This document shows, piece by piece, positions 21,161 through 29,889 of a stretch of DNA of 30,466 bases. This DNA comes from an uncultured Bacilli bacterium (GTDB lineage: Bacteria; Bacillota_I; Bacilli_A; RF39; UBA660): the NCBI GenBank assembly GCA_934120635.1, contig CAKOUR010000016.1, positions 1-30,466 on the forward strand, given 5' to 3'. Under the pieces are notes generated by a model. That model was not told where the DNA came from, ran no database searches, and worked only from the letters and a program-made list of their open reading frames with translations. Within the stretch, counting starts at the first letter, position 1. Every line of letters starts with the position of its first letter. A program made the position numbers and the translations under genes.

Positions 21161-23344
21161 ATGTATGCAAAAGTAATTGTAGAAATCACAGCAAAAGCAG
21201 TAGATAAAATGTTTACCTATCAAATTCCTAGTAATATGATATCAAAAATAAAGATAGGATCTAGAGTAAAAGTACCTTTTGGATATCAAAAACTAGAGGG
21301 ATTTGTCATAGAAATTACTAATCAATTAGAAGAAGACTATGAATTAAAGGAAATAGAAGAATTAGTAGATGAAACACCTATTTTAAATGAAGAAATGCTA
21401 TATTTAGGGAATTTAATTGCCGACAAAATATTATGTTCAAGAATATCTATTTATCAAGCAATGCTTCCAAAAGCATTAAAAGCAAGTAATAAGACTAATA
21501 TTAATAAAAAGATGAATAATTATCTTATTCTAGATTGGAGTAAAGATGATTTATCCAATTACTTAAAAATATGTCGCTATGAAGGGCAAAAAAAAGTTCT
21601 AGAAAACTTTTTAGTAAAAAAAGAACTATTAATTACAAGACAAGATAGCAGTATCAAAACAATTCTAAAAAAAGGAATATGTCATTTAGAAACAAGAGAA
21701 AGTTATCGCTATCAATATGAAACAGATAAAACCGATAAAAAAGTTGTTTTAAATGAAGAACAACAAAAAGCCGTATCAAAAGTATTATCTTCATTAAATC
21801 AAGAAAAAATATTTCTATTATATGGTATAACAGGAGCAGGAAAAACAGAAGTTTATATGAATATAATAAAAGGTGTAATCGAACAAGGAAAAACAGCAAT
21901 TATGCTTGTTCCAGAAATTAGTTTAACTCCCCAAATTGTAGAAAGATTTATCTTAAGATTTGGACAAGATGTCGCTATTCTTCATTCTGGATTAAGTGAT
22001 GGAGAAAAATATGATGAATATCGAAAAATAAAAGATGGAAAAGTACATATTGTTGTTGGAGCAAGAAGTGCAATATTTGCTCCACTTAGAAATATTGGAG
22101 TAATCATCATAGATGAAGAACACTCATCTACTTATAAACAAGATAATCATCCAAGATACCATGCCAGAGATGTCGCCATTTTAAGAGGACAGTATCATCA
22201 TGCTCCTATAGTATTAGGAAGTGCTACTCCTTCCTTAGAAAGTATGGCTCGAGCTCAGAAGAAAGTCTATGAACTCTTAACCCTAACCAAAAGAGCAGGA
22301 AATGGGCAATTACCAAAAGTATATATAACTAATATGAAAGAAGAAGTAAAAAAAGGATATTTTATCTTCTCAGAATTATTATTTAAAAAAATTGAAGAAA
22401 AATTAAAAAAGAAAGAACAAATTATCCTACTTCTAAATAGAAGAGGATATAGTTTAATATCAAGTTGTGGAAAATGTGGAGAAGTAATAAAGTGTCCAAA
22501 TTGTGATATTAGTCTAACCTATCATAAAACAAGTAATATGTTAAGATGTCATTATTGTGGCTATGCCTCATCAAAAGTAGAAGAATGCCCAAAATGTCAT
22601 AGTCATAACATGAAAGACTTTGGATTAGGTACTCAAAAATTAGAAGAAGAGTTACATCGCTATTTTAAAGAAGCTAAAATTATTCGAATGGATATGGATA
22701 CTACTTCTAAAAAAGGAGCTCATCAAAAAATTATCAAAGACTTTGGAGAAGGAAAATATGATATTTTAGTAGGAACTCAAATGATCGCTAAAGGATTAGA
22801 TTTTCCTAAAGTATCTTTAGTAGGAGTAATGAATGCAGACGCAAGCTTAAATATACCAGACTTTAGAAGTAGTGAAAGAACTTTTCAATTACTTTGTCAA
22901 GTATCAGGAAGAGCAGGCAGAGGAGATATTTTAGGAGAAGTTGTCATTCAAACTTATAACAACAATCATTATAGTATTACTTTAGCAAAAGAGCAAAATT
23001 ATTTAGCTTTTTATCAAGAAGAAATGAAAATAAGAAAACAACTAAATTATAGCCCTTATTATTATATTATTTTAATTAGAATTTCTACCAAAGATTATGA
23101 ATTAAGTTTTCAAGAAGCAAAAAAAGTAGGTGATTATTTAAGAAAAAATCTAAGTACCAATACTTATATATTAGGACCTACTATGGCAAATATCTTTAGA
23201 GTAGATAATGTTTATTACCAACAATGTATTATTAAATATAAAAAGGATGATAAACTAAAAAGTACTTTATTAAACTTAGATAAACACTACAAAGGAAATA
23301 GTAAAGTATCAGTAGAAATTGACATAGATCCAAGTAGATTATAA
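21161..23344 (+). CDS. priA: Primosomal replication restart helicase PriA
   Basis: Reloads the replisome at stalled or repaired forks. 727 residues: an N-terminal DNA-binding domain (MFTYQIPSNM and RVKVPFGYQ, typical of the 3'-end binding domain), a helicase lobe with Walker A GITGAGKTE, DEEH (in IIDEEHSSTYKQ) and GSATPSLES, then an eight-Cys zinc region (CGKCGEVIKCPNC, CHYCGY, CPKC), and lobe 2 ending QVSGRAGRG. All motifs appear intact and the length is normal. No def or fmt gene follows, unlike Bacillus, so the downstream context has been rearranged. Confidence 0.95.
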   Translation: MYAKVIVEITAKAVDKMFTYQIPSNMISKIKIGSRVKVPFGYQKLEGFVIEITNQLEEDYELKEIEELVDETPILNEEMLYLGNLIADKILCSRISIYQAMLPKALKASNKTNINKKMNNYLILDWSKDDLSNYLKICRYEGQKKVLENFLVKKELLITRQDSSIKTILKKGICHLETRESYRYQYETDKTDKKVVLNEEQQKAVSKVLSSLNQEKIFLLYGITGAGKTEVYMNIIKGVIEQGKTAIMLVPEISLTPQIVERFILRFGQDVAILHSGLSDGEKYDEYRKIKDGKVHIVVGARSAIFAPLRNIGVIIIDEEHSSTYKQDNHPRYHARDVAILRGQYHHAPIVLGSATPSLESMARAQKKVYELLTLTKRAGNGQLPKVYITNMKEEVKKGYFIFSELLFKKIEEKLKKKEQIILLLNRRGYSLISSCGKCGEVIKCPNCDISLTYHKTSNMLRCHYCGYASSKVEECPKCHSHNMKDFGLGTQKLEEELHRYFKEAKIIRMDMDTTSKKGAHQKIIKDFGEGKYDILVGTQMIAKGLDFPKVSLVGVMNADASLNIPDFRSSERTFQLLCQVSGRAGRGDILGEVVIQTYNNNHYSITLAKEQNYLAFYQEEMKIRKQLNYSPYYYIILIRISTKDYELSFQEAKKVGDYLRKNLSTNTYILGPTMANIFRVDNVYYQQCIIKYKKDDKLKSTLLNLDKHYKGNSKVSVEIDIDPSRL

Positions 23345-23387
23345 AAGAAAAATATTAAATAAGTATTTTAATGAAAGGAAAAAGAAC

Positions 23388-24557
23388 ATGAATGCAAAAA
23401 AGTTTAATCTAGAATTACAAAAAGCAATTCAGTTAAAGACAATAACCTCTAATTGGGTTTTAAATCTATATAGAAACGATAAAGTAAGTTACCTACATCA
23501 CGTACCTGTATCTGAACTATTAAAACAAAACTATACAACCATTATAAAAGAATGTAAAGATACAGACTTAATTTCTATGGTAAATATAATGTATCAATAT
23601 AAAGAAATGCAACCAACAATTAAAGATAATTATATATTATTAATTCAAAAATGTAAAACATTAGGAGAATTTAAAGAACTATTGAGAGTAGGATATCTAG
23701 ACAATAAAAAATATTTTAATGATAATTTAGAAATCTTACTAGGAAATATTCCTAATGAGTATATATTCTTTTTATCAACAAAAAATAAAATAGAAAAAGA
23801 TTTAGTAAAAAATAGAGATGGATTTTTCAAAGAAAAAAATCAAGAAATACTAGATAAATTTTTAACAGAAAATAAAAAAGAATATATAGAATTTTTATTT
23901 TTTAGAAGCGATAAAGAAAAAACTAAAGAAGAAGAAATTTCAATTGATTTAGTATTAGAATTAATTGAAGAAATACTAGAACACGAAAATTTAAAATATA
24001 AAGATATTCAATATATAGGAGGAGGAGGCTTTTCTGAAATTATAAAGATAGGGACAAAAATAATAAAAATAGGTAAAAAAAGACATAATTATGAAATTCC
24101 CTATGATAAAACTATTCTTCAACCAATTATTCGAGTCGATTTATCAAAAATATCAAATATTGACACTACAATTGAAGTAATGGAAAATGTAGATACAAAC
24201 TTTTTTATTTCCAAAGAAGAACAATATCAATTTTATGTTTCCCTTCGAGAAAGAGGAATTATTTTTGCGGATATCAAAGCACAAAATTTAGGAATTCTTT
24301 TAAAAGACAATAAAGTTCATTGGGATAAAAAAATCTCTTTAGACAATGTAAACAAAGGAATAAAAAATACTTATGAAGAAGAAGTGTTAAAGAAAGGAGA
24401 ACTGGTTATTTTAGATACGGATTATTTATATACAGAAGAAGATTTTCAAAAAATTTCCGCCAAAGAAGGAATGATGTGTTGGGGTAGTGAAGAAGCATTT
24501 GAGTTTGAAGAAAGATACCAAAAATCAAAGCATAAAAAGGGAAAAAATAATCGTTAA
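23388..24557 (+). CDS. Predicted protein kinase-fold protein
   Basis: 389 residues. The N-terminal half (about 1-200) is helical, Lys/Glu-rich and unrecognised. The C-terminal half has the order of motifs of a kinase-like domain: a Gly-rich loop GGGGFSEI (residues 211-218), an IIKIGKK strand with Lys227 in the place of the ATP-binding Lys, D295-I-K-A-Q-N300 (the catalytic DxKxxN loop), and D343-T-D345 in the place of the DFG Asp. All core catalytic residues are therefore present. The fold call is from motif order only; it could be a protein kinase or a small-molecule kinase of the same superfamily. It lies 43 bases after priA and 58 before a TPR-like gene, which may be its partner. Confidence 0.55.
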   Translation: MNAKKFNLELQKAIQLKTITSNWVLNLYRNDKVSYLHHVPVSELLKQNYTTIIKECKDTDLISMVNIMYQYKEMQPTIKDNYILLIQKCKTLGEFKELLRVGYLDNKKYFNDNLEILLGNIPNEYIFFLSTKNKIEKDLVKNRDGFFKEKNQEILDKFLTENKKEYIEFLFFRSDKEKTKEEEISIDLVLELIEEILEHENLKYKDIQYIGGGGFSEIIKIGTKIIKIGKKRHNYEIPYDKTILQPIIRVDLSKISNIDTTIEVMENVDTNFFISKEEQYQFYVSLRERGIIFADIKAQNLGILLKDNKVHWDKKISLDNVNKGIKNTYEEEVLKKGELVILDTDYLYTEEDFQKISAKEGMMCWGSEEAFEFEERYQKSKHKKGKNNR

Positions 24558-24615
24558 AAATTAATTAAAAAGTAAATAGTATTCTTTTATATAGAAAAGA
24601 AGTGAGGAGCAAAAC

Positions 24616-25845
24616 ATGATAGAAGCAATTAAAATTATTTATGATCAAAGTAATATTAAAGAAATGTATTTTTGGTCAGAACTATTAAATTTAACGGGTA
24701 TTTTTACTTATGAAATTACCCAAAAACAAGTGAGAAGTTTTAAGAATAGAAACTCTCTTGATTATTCTGCTATTTTTATTTTGACAACAAATATGAACCA
24801 AGAAGATATCAAATATTTACAAAAAATCTATCCTGAAGCAATACTAATTGATGGAGAAATCATTAAAAATATTAAATCTTTAAATATAAAAACAGAAGAA
24901 GAAAAAGAATTATGGAAAAAATACTTAAATAAATGGCTTAATGACTTAAAAGAAAAATTATTTGATCCTGTAGCAACCGAAACAAGTATTAATGCTTTAA
25001 AAAATATTGGTAATATTTACATTAAATATAATATAGCATTTCATCGTATTTCATCAATAAATTTTACTGATTATCAGGAATTGGATATCCAAAAAACAGC
25101 ACAAGATTATTTTGTAAAGGCATATATTGATTTAATCAATCAAAAACAAGAAGGTTATATATATTTATACACATTAGCCCATCTAGGAAGATATATGAAT
25201 GATACATGTGTACTTTTAAATCATAATCAACTAATAAAAGATGAAAAGATAATGAACTTTCTAAATTCTGTGTTAAAACAAGAACCTGGATATTTCAGTG
25301 CCTACTTACTAAAAGCTATTATCTCAGAAAATAGCATGTCACACTTATATCAAAGAGAGGCTATAGGATATTACTATATGATGGAAAGAATGCTAGAGGG
25401 TAGAGAATATGCATATAAACCTTTATATTATTATGCTAGATATTTAAAAAAACAAGAGCAAAATGAAGAAAGTGCATTGGAATATTATGATAAAGCCCAA
25501 CGCTTAAATTTAACAGAATACAAATCATTATGTTACATTGGAAAATATTTTATGAAGAAAAAGAAATATGGTCAAGCAGAAGTAATTTTAGAAGAAGCAA
25601 AAAAAATAATATTAAGTAAAGAAAAATATATGCTTCCATTAGATTATGAATATTATAAAGCAGTTTACTTAGGATTAGAATTTTTATATGGCTCTGCTGA
25701 AAGTTTTTGTAATTTAGACAAGTATTATGATTTAGATAAAGAAAAAAAAGAATTGCAAAAAAATTGCTCTTATAATAAGGGATGTAATGAAATATTTGGA
25801 AAAGAAGAAAAAAAGAAAATTTTAGAAAGAATCAGATATTTATAG
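24616..25845 (+). CDS. TPR-like helical repeat protein, unknown function
   Basis: 409 residues. The first 90 or so residues look like an alpha/beta domain (strands near YSAIFILTTN and PEAILIDGEI), possibly Rossmann-like or receiver-like; I cannot name it. From about residue 110 the protein is helical repeats: NALKNIGNIYIKYNIAFHRI, then a TPR-like segment PLYYYARYLKKQEQNEESAL and CYIGKYFMKKKKYGQAEVIL. TPR domains bind other proteins. It has no membrane segment or signal peptide, so it is cytoplasmic. The ribosome site GTGAGGAG precedes ATG 24616. A long hairpin follows it. It is next to the kinase-fold gene and may work with it. Confidence 0.6.
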   Translation: MIEAIKIIYDQSNIKEMYFWSELLNLTGIFTYEITQKQVRSFKNRNSLDYSAIFILTTNMNQEDIKYLQKIYPEAILIDGEIIKNIKSLNIKTEEEKELWKKYLNKWLNDLKEKLFDPVATETSINALKNIGNIYIKYNIAFHRISSINFTDYQELDIQKTAQDYFVKAYIDLINQKQEGYIYLYTLAHLGRYMNDTCVLLNHNQLIKDEKIMNFLNSVLKQEPGYFSAYLLKAIISENSMSHLYQREAIGYYYMMERMLEGREYAYKPLYYYARYLKKQEQNEESALEYYDKAQRLNLTEYKSLCYIGKYFMKKKKYGQAEVILEEAKKIILSKEKYMLPLDYEYYKAVYLGLEFLYGSAESFCNLDKYYDLDKEKKELQKNCSYNKGCNEIFGKEEKKKILERIRYL

Positions 25846-25871
25846 AAATTTAAATAGGAAAAATAAATCAG

Positions 25872-25927
25872 AATTTAATATTTTAAAAGCTCCATATCAA
25901 TGTATGGGGCTTTTAAAATATTAAATT
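25872..25927. terminator. Very long hairpin, probable bidirectional terminator
   Basis: A 25-bp stem (25872-25896 with 25903-25927) with one G-T pair and a 6-base loop, between the TPR-like gene and the convergent tRNA-Arg(CCT). The core reads GCTCCATA / TATGGGGC. It is much longer than the other terminators in the window and lacks a classic T tract. Confidence 0.65.
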
Positions 25928-25954
25928 AACTAAATAAAGTAACAAAATTCAAAA

Positions 25955-26031
25955 TGGCGTCCCCGATGTGATTCGAACACACGACCTATCGCTTAGGAGG
26001 CGATTGCACTATCCAGCTGTGCTACGAGGAC
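25955..26031 (-). tRNA. tRNA-Arg(CCT)
   Basis: Cloverleaf on the minus strand: acceptor GTCCTCG pairs with CGGGGAC (one T-G), D arm GCAC...GTGC, anticodon stem ATCGC/GCGAT with loop CTCCTAA, T arm with TTCGAAT, discriminator G, and encoded CCA. Anticodon CCT reads AGG. It is the second Arg tRNA of the window; its acceptor differs from that at 5732-5808, so the two are not a recent duplication. Confidence 0.93.
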
Positions 26032-26044
26032 AATAAAAAAACTA

Positions 26045-26536
26045 CTATTTCATTTTAGCATTTTTTTGTTTAAATAGCAATCTTTTCTTATGACGTTTTT
26101 CATTAGCGCTTTTATTCATTAATAAAAGCTTTTCTTCATCTAAAATCTTATTAACTTCACAAAGCAACAAATCATTAGATTTTTTTTCTATTAATAAATC
26201 ATTCAAAATATTTTCACATATAAAAAAGTTTGGATTAACTTTTAATATATCAATTTTAGTATTATCTCCACTTATCCATTCATTTAAAGCAGAAATATAT
26301 TTATGGTTAATAATATTATACGTACTTAAAAAACGCCTTTTTTCTAAATTAACTTGTTCCATTAATTGATGATTTCTTCTATTTAAAATAACAATTAAAT
26401 TCATAATTTTATCAGAAGTGAATCTTTCTTCAGAGTCAAAGTAATAATCATATATTTTTATAATATTTTCTTTTTCTATTTTAATTTCTTCTAATCTTAA
26501 ATCAATTTCATGTTTATCTAAAATAATTTGTTTCAT
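26045..26536 (-). CDS. Uncharacterised helical protein
   Basis: A protein of about 163 residues, charged (Lys/Glu) and helical, with segments such as DLRLEEIKIEKENIIKIYDY and NRRNHQLMEQVNLEKRRFLS that suggest coiled coils. No membrane segment, signal peptide or catalytic motif. The basic tail ends KRHKKRLLFKQKNAKMK and could bind nucleic acid; that is inference. I take ATG 26536 as start because AAGGGG stands nine bases upstream; the open frame runs to 26557. A TATAAT box on the same strand lies at 26565-26570. It is a separate unit ending beside the tRNA. I do not recognise the family. Confidence 0.6.
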   Translation of the reverse strand: MKQIILDKHEIDLRLEEIKIEKENIIKIYDYYFDSEERFTSDKIMNLIVILNRRNHQLMEQVNLEKRRFLSTYNIINHKYISALNEWISGDNTKIDILKVNPNFFICENILNDLLIEKKSNDLLLCEVNKILDEEKLLLMNKSANEKRHKKRLLFKQKNAKMK

Positions 26537-26593
26537 AATACATCCCCTTACATACATATTGTATATTATATTTTACTTAAGGTCAAATTATTT

Positions 26594-26622
26594 TTGACAC
26601 GATTTTACAATTATGATAAAAT
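26594..26622 (+). promoter_or_regulatory. Promoter for the 398-residue protein gene
   Basis: TTGACA (26594-26599), a 17-base spacer, then an extended -10 TGATAAAAT ending at 26622. It is the closest match to a full sigma-A consensus in the window, followed by AAAAAGGGGGGG and ATG 26650. Confidence 0.7.
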
Positions 26623-26649
26623 AAAACAGCAAAAAGGGGGGGAATATTT

Positions 26650-27846
26650 ATGGAATCACCAAAAGCAATTCAAAAGTTTTATAATTACTTAAAAATTTAT
26701 AGACAAGAAACATATGATGGCTTTTTAGGAGGAGCATTATTAGCACTAGATGAAACTAAGACAGTAAAATACACAGAGGCATTAAAACAATTAGATAAAG
26801 AATATACAATCGTAAATAACTTTATTCATTTAGTGGAAGAATTAAATCAAGATACGGGGAAAATATTCTTAGATTTTAATGTTTTATCTAAATTACTAGA
26901 AAAAGCTAAATTAAATGCCAAAGAATGTACCTATATTATTTTTACAATGGTTCAAAAAAATATTAAAGCCCATGTTTTAGAAGAAGATACCATCTTCGTG
27001 GATATCAATGATGTTAACAATTATCGATTTAAAACAATGAGCAAAAAAGAAGCATGCAGTCTTATTTTAGATAAGGAAATAAGAAATTTAAGTTTACAAG
27101 CAGAAATGGATCCTAGTTTAAAAGAAAAAATAGATGAAATTCTTTCATTCTCAGAAAAACATGCACCTAATATCAATCATTTTAGACAAAATAATGCAAT
27201 AATTCAATCTTCTTACTTTGAAAAAATAAATACTTTTGATGATCAAGATATCAAAAAAATACTTCAATCTCTAAAAGATATGAAAGTATCAGAAAATATA
27301 TTAAAATATGTAGAAATTACATTAAAGAAAAATTATCAAAAAAGACAGGAAGCGAAGAAAGAAAAGACAATTATTTTAAAAAAAGAAACTCCTAAAAAAA
27401 CTCTTTTAAGTGACAAAGAATATAAAACTTTAAGAAAAAAGTTAGGAAAATATTATAATCTTTACCATAATAAACTATTAAAAGAATTAACCAATGAAGA
27501 AATGTTATATTGCCTTTCTTTATTATATCAATTAGGAGTAGAGGAGTCAGATATTGACAATTTTTTATTAAGATATAGATATACAACACCACCTAAAAGA
27601 TCAGAAAACTCAATAATTGATTTTTTAAGTCAATTTGAAAAAGTAAATTATTATCAAGAAGATGAAAAAATAAAAGAAATAAAACATAATTTATTAGAAT
27701 ATATGAGTGATATTTTCGTTGTAGATGATGAAGAATATTTATTTATAAAAGAAGAAATAGAAGAAGAAATGAATAAATTTTATTATTTATTAAAAGGTAA
27801 TTACGATTATGAAAAAAGAATTGCTAAAAAATTAATAAAAAAATAG
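26650..27846 (+). CDS. Uncharacterised helical protein, possibly two-domain
   Basis: 398 residues, cytoplasmic and predicted all-helical, acidic overall. The first part (about 1-130) includes DGFLGGALLALDETKTVKYT and LLEKAKLNAKECTYIIFTMV; the middle is a long Lys/Glu linker (about 225-255); the C-terminal part includes LTNEEMLYCLSLLYQLGVEE. No catalytic motif, membrane segment or nucleic-acid domain is recognised. It has a strong promoter, a G-rich ribosome site and its own terminator, so it is probably a well-expressed single gene. I cannot assign a function; a member of a lineage-restricted family is likely. Confidence 0.6.
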   Translation: MESPKAIQKFYNYLKIYRQETYDGFLGGALLALDETKTVKYTEALKQLDKEYTIVNNFIHLVEELNQDTGKIFLDFNVLSKLLEKAKLNAKECTYIIFTMVQKNIKAHVLEEDTIFVDINDVNNYRFKTMSKKEACSLILDKEIRNLSLQAEMDPSLKEKIDEILSFSEKHAPNINHFRQNNAIIQSSYFEKINTFDDQDIKKILQSLKDMKVSENILKYVEITLKKNYQKRQEAKKEKTIILKKETPKKTLLSDKEYKTLRKKLGKYYNLYHNKLLKELTNEEMLYCLSLLYQLGVEESDIDNFLLRYRYTTPPKRSENSIIDFLSQFEKVNYYQEDEKIKEIKHNLLEYMSDIFVVDDEEYLFIKEEIEEEMNKFYYLLKGNYDYEKRIAKKLIKK

Positions 27847-27869
27847 CCTTAATTTATAAGGCCTTTTTT
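27846..27869 (+). terminator. Terminator of the 398-residue protein gene
   Basis: GCCTTA (27846-27851) pairs with TAAGGC (27857-27862), a 5-base loop, and seven T residues. The right part lies within the last codons of sspI, which is read from the other strand. Confidence 0.75.
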
Positions 27870-28061
27870 TATATTAGATAAAATTGTATTCTTAGTATCA
27901 TTATTAGAGTAATTCCACATAAGTTCAAATAAAACACCTAAACCAATTAAAGGATCTTCATTCTTTGATTCAATAGAAGAATCAATAGATTTTTCTATTT
28001 CTTCAATAGAATCATCTTTAAAATTATTAATAATATACTTCCTTACATCAATATTATTCAT
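27849..28061 (-). CDS. sspI: Small acid-soluble spore protein SspI-like
   Basis: 70 residues. The core DPLIGLGVLFELMWNYSNND and the tail ILSNIKKGLIN line up with Bacillus SspI, which has GLGVLFE-I/V-W followed by a Glu-rich stretch and a final Leu-x-x-Gly-Leu. SspI is a minor spore-core protein made in the forespore. Size is as expected (about 70). The start ATG 28061 has GGTGAT upstream. It is downstream of rnhC on the same strand; in Bacillus sspI also lies near rnhC, separated by pheS and pheT, so position supports the call. It is the best evidence in the window that the organism or its ancestor made endospores. Confidence 0.8.
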   Translation of the reverse strand: MNNIDVRKYIINNFKDDSIEEIEKSIDSSIESKNEDPLIGLGVLFELMWNYSNNDTKNTILSNIKKGLIN

Positions 28062-28104
28062 ATTATCACCATTAATAATATGAGTAAGTATTTTATCTTT
28101 TATA

Positions 28105-29040
28105 CTAAATATTAGATAAAATTTTATCTGTATTCTTAAAATTTAATTTAGCAATCTCATTTAATTTCTCTTTACCATATTTCTCAACAATTTTTTTTGC
28201 TGCGTCATCTACTATAGGACCAGCACCTTTAGGCAGAGTCATACCAATATCTTTAGATAAAGAGTTCATCTCTTTTAAAAATATATACCGACTAATTAAA
28301 GAAGAACAAGCAACAGACAAACATTGATCCTCAGCTTTCGTTAAAAAGAAAATATCATTTACTTTTTTAGAAGTAGCCTGAATATGTTTATAATAACTAG
28401 CAGCAGGCTCAAATTGATCTACAACAATATATTGATAAGGATAATTTTTACTCTTTAATTCATATAATACTTTATTATGTAAAATAGCTTTCATTTGATT
28501 CATATTAATATTTTCACTTTTTCGAAGATTATATTCTTTATTTTTTAAAATAAAAGTTTGATAAGGAATTCTTTGAATTATCTTTGGTACAATCTGGATA
28601 ATTTGCTCATCATTTAATTTTTTAGAATCTTTAACGCCTAAGTCAAGTAAAAAATCAATATTATCTTTATTAACATAAGAAGCAGTTACAACGATAGGAC
28701 CAAAGTAATCACCAGTACCAACTTCATCTGAACCAATCGAATTAATACGAATAGGAAGAATCTTTTCTACCTTTTTCTTCTCTTTTTCTCTACTATCAGT
28801 AGTATTAGCAGTTCCATTATGAATTTTTTCTGTTTCAATCCAAAAATCCGAAGCTAAATCAGCATCCTTTCCTTGAAATACAGCTTTACCTGATTCATAT
28901 AAAGTAACAACAGTATCTCCATCTTTTGCTTGAAAAACAGCATATGGAGGAGTCTTTTCTCTTTTTAAATCAGCAAAAAATTCAATCATCTGTCTTTTTG
29001 TTTCTTCACATACCTTTAAAGTAATTGTAGTTTGTTGCAT
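28105..29040 (-). CDS. rnhC: Ribonuclease HIII
   Basis: Cuts the RNA strand of RNA-DNA hybrids. 311 residues with the N-terminal substrate-binding domain of HIII enzymes (about 1-75: YAVFQAKDGDTVVTLYESGK, then FQGKD) and the catalytic domain with GSDEVGTGDYFGPIVV (Asp105, Glu106), a later DLGVKDSKK and VVDQFEP, which give the Asp/Glu metal site. Start ATG 29040 has GAGGTGAAG upstream. Minus-strand -10 TGTTAAAAT lies at about 29062-29069. It shares the divergent region with cvpA. RNase HIII is one enzyme that could remove TR RNA from a TR-cDNA hybrid, but nothing here ties it to the DGR. Confidence 0.95.
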   Translation of the reverse strand: MQQTTITLKVCEETKRQMIEFFADLKREKTPPYAVFQAKDGDTVVTLYESGKAVFQGKDADLASDFWIETEKIHNGTANTTDSREKEKKKVEKILPIRINSIGSDEVGTGDYFGPIVVTASYVNKDNIDFLLDLGVKDSKKLNDEQIIQIVPKIIQRIPYQTFILKNKEYNLRKSENINMNQMKAILHNKVLYELKSKNYPYQYIVVDQFEPAASYYKHIQATSKKVNDIFFLTKAEDQCLSVACSSLISRYIFLKEMNSLSKDIGMTLPKGAGPIVDDAAKKIVEKYGKEKLNEIAKLNFKNTDKILSNI

Positions 29041-29101
29041 ATCTTCACCTCTTCTTTATTTATTTTAACATAAATTTATTTATTTTTAAAATATTTTGTT
29101 A

Positions 29102-29107
29102 TATAAT
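29102..29107 (+). promoter_or_regulatory. -10 box for cvpA
   Basis: TATAAT followed by AGAGGAGAGG (ribosome site) and ATG 29131. Confidence 0.5.
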
Positions 29108-29130
29108 ATTATTAGTAGAGGAGAGGTATT

Positions 29131-29889
29131 ATGGTAATTGGATTAGTAGATATATTTATTCTCATCTTTTTAGCATTAGGTGGTTTAGTTGGATTTAAAA
29201 GTGGAGCAATTAAAGAATTAACCCGTTTTATTGGTTTCTTTTTAGTTGTATTAGTTGCTTTTTATTTAAAAGATACATTAATGGTAGCCTTATATGAAAA
29301 TTTACCTTTTTATAATTTTTTTGGAATAATTAGAGGAATCGATGCTTTAAATATTTTACTTTATCAATTAATATCATTCTTAGTTATATTCTTCCTTTTA
29401 TATTTTATATTAAGAGTATTAGTTGTAATAACAGGATTATTTGAATGGCTAGTAAAAATGACAGTATTTTTAAGTTTACCTTCTAAAATAATAGGATTGT
29501 TGGTTGGTGTTGTTGAATATTATGTTTATATCTTTTTCATTCTATATATTCTTAATATGCCACTTTTCAATTTACCTTTTGTTAGTAATTCAAAATTTGG
29601 AGGAATAATATTAAAAAATACTCCTATTTTATCAGAAATGGCTGATGATACAGTAGAAGTTTATAGCGATATATGGGAGATTATTAAAAACAAAAAAGGA
29701 AAAAGTAATGATGAAATTAACACCCTTGTTTTAACTAGCTTATTAGACCATAACTTAATTACTGTAGATAGTGCAAAAAAGTTAGTAGAATCTAATAAAA
29801 TAACCATTGAAGATAAATCTTTAGTAGATAAATATCAACAAAATAAAAATTTATATCAAGAGTTAAAGGAGAGATATGATGATAAATAA
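29131..29889 (+). CDS. CvpA family membrane protein (YshB-like)
   Basis: 252 residues with four membrane segments in the first 150 (starting VDIFILIFLALGGLVGFKSG, the family hallmark with the Gly-x-x-x-Gly pattern and a basic residue after it) and a cytoplasmic C-terminal tail of about 85 residues. The family is named for colicin V production in E. coli; its molecular role is unsettled. In Bacillus the relative yshB lies between zapA and polX, near rnhC. Here zapA, polX and mutS2 are absent from the cluster, and trxA follows directly, overlapping by 14 bases. Confidence 0.8.
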   Translation: MVIGLVDIFILIFLALGGLVGFKSGAIKELTRFIGFFLVVLVAFYLKDTLMVALYENLPFYNFFGIIRGIDALNILLYQLISFLVIFFLLYFILRVLVVITGLFEWLVKMTVFLSLPSKIIGLLVGVVEYYVYIFFILYILNMPLFNLPFVSNSKFGGIILKNTPILSEMADDTVEVYSDIWEIIKNKKGKSNDEINTLVLTSLLDHNLITVDSAKKLVESNKITIEDKSLVDKYQQNKNLYQELKERYDDK

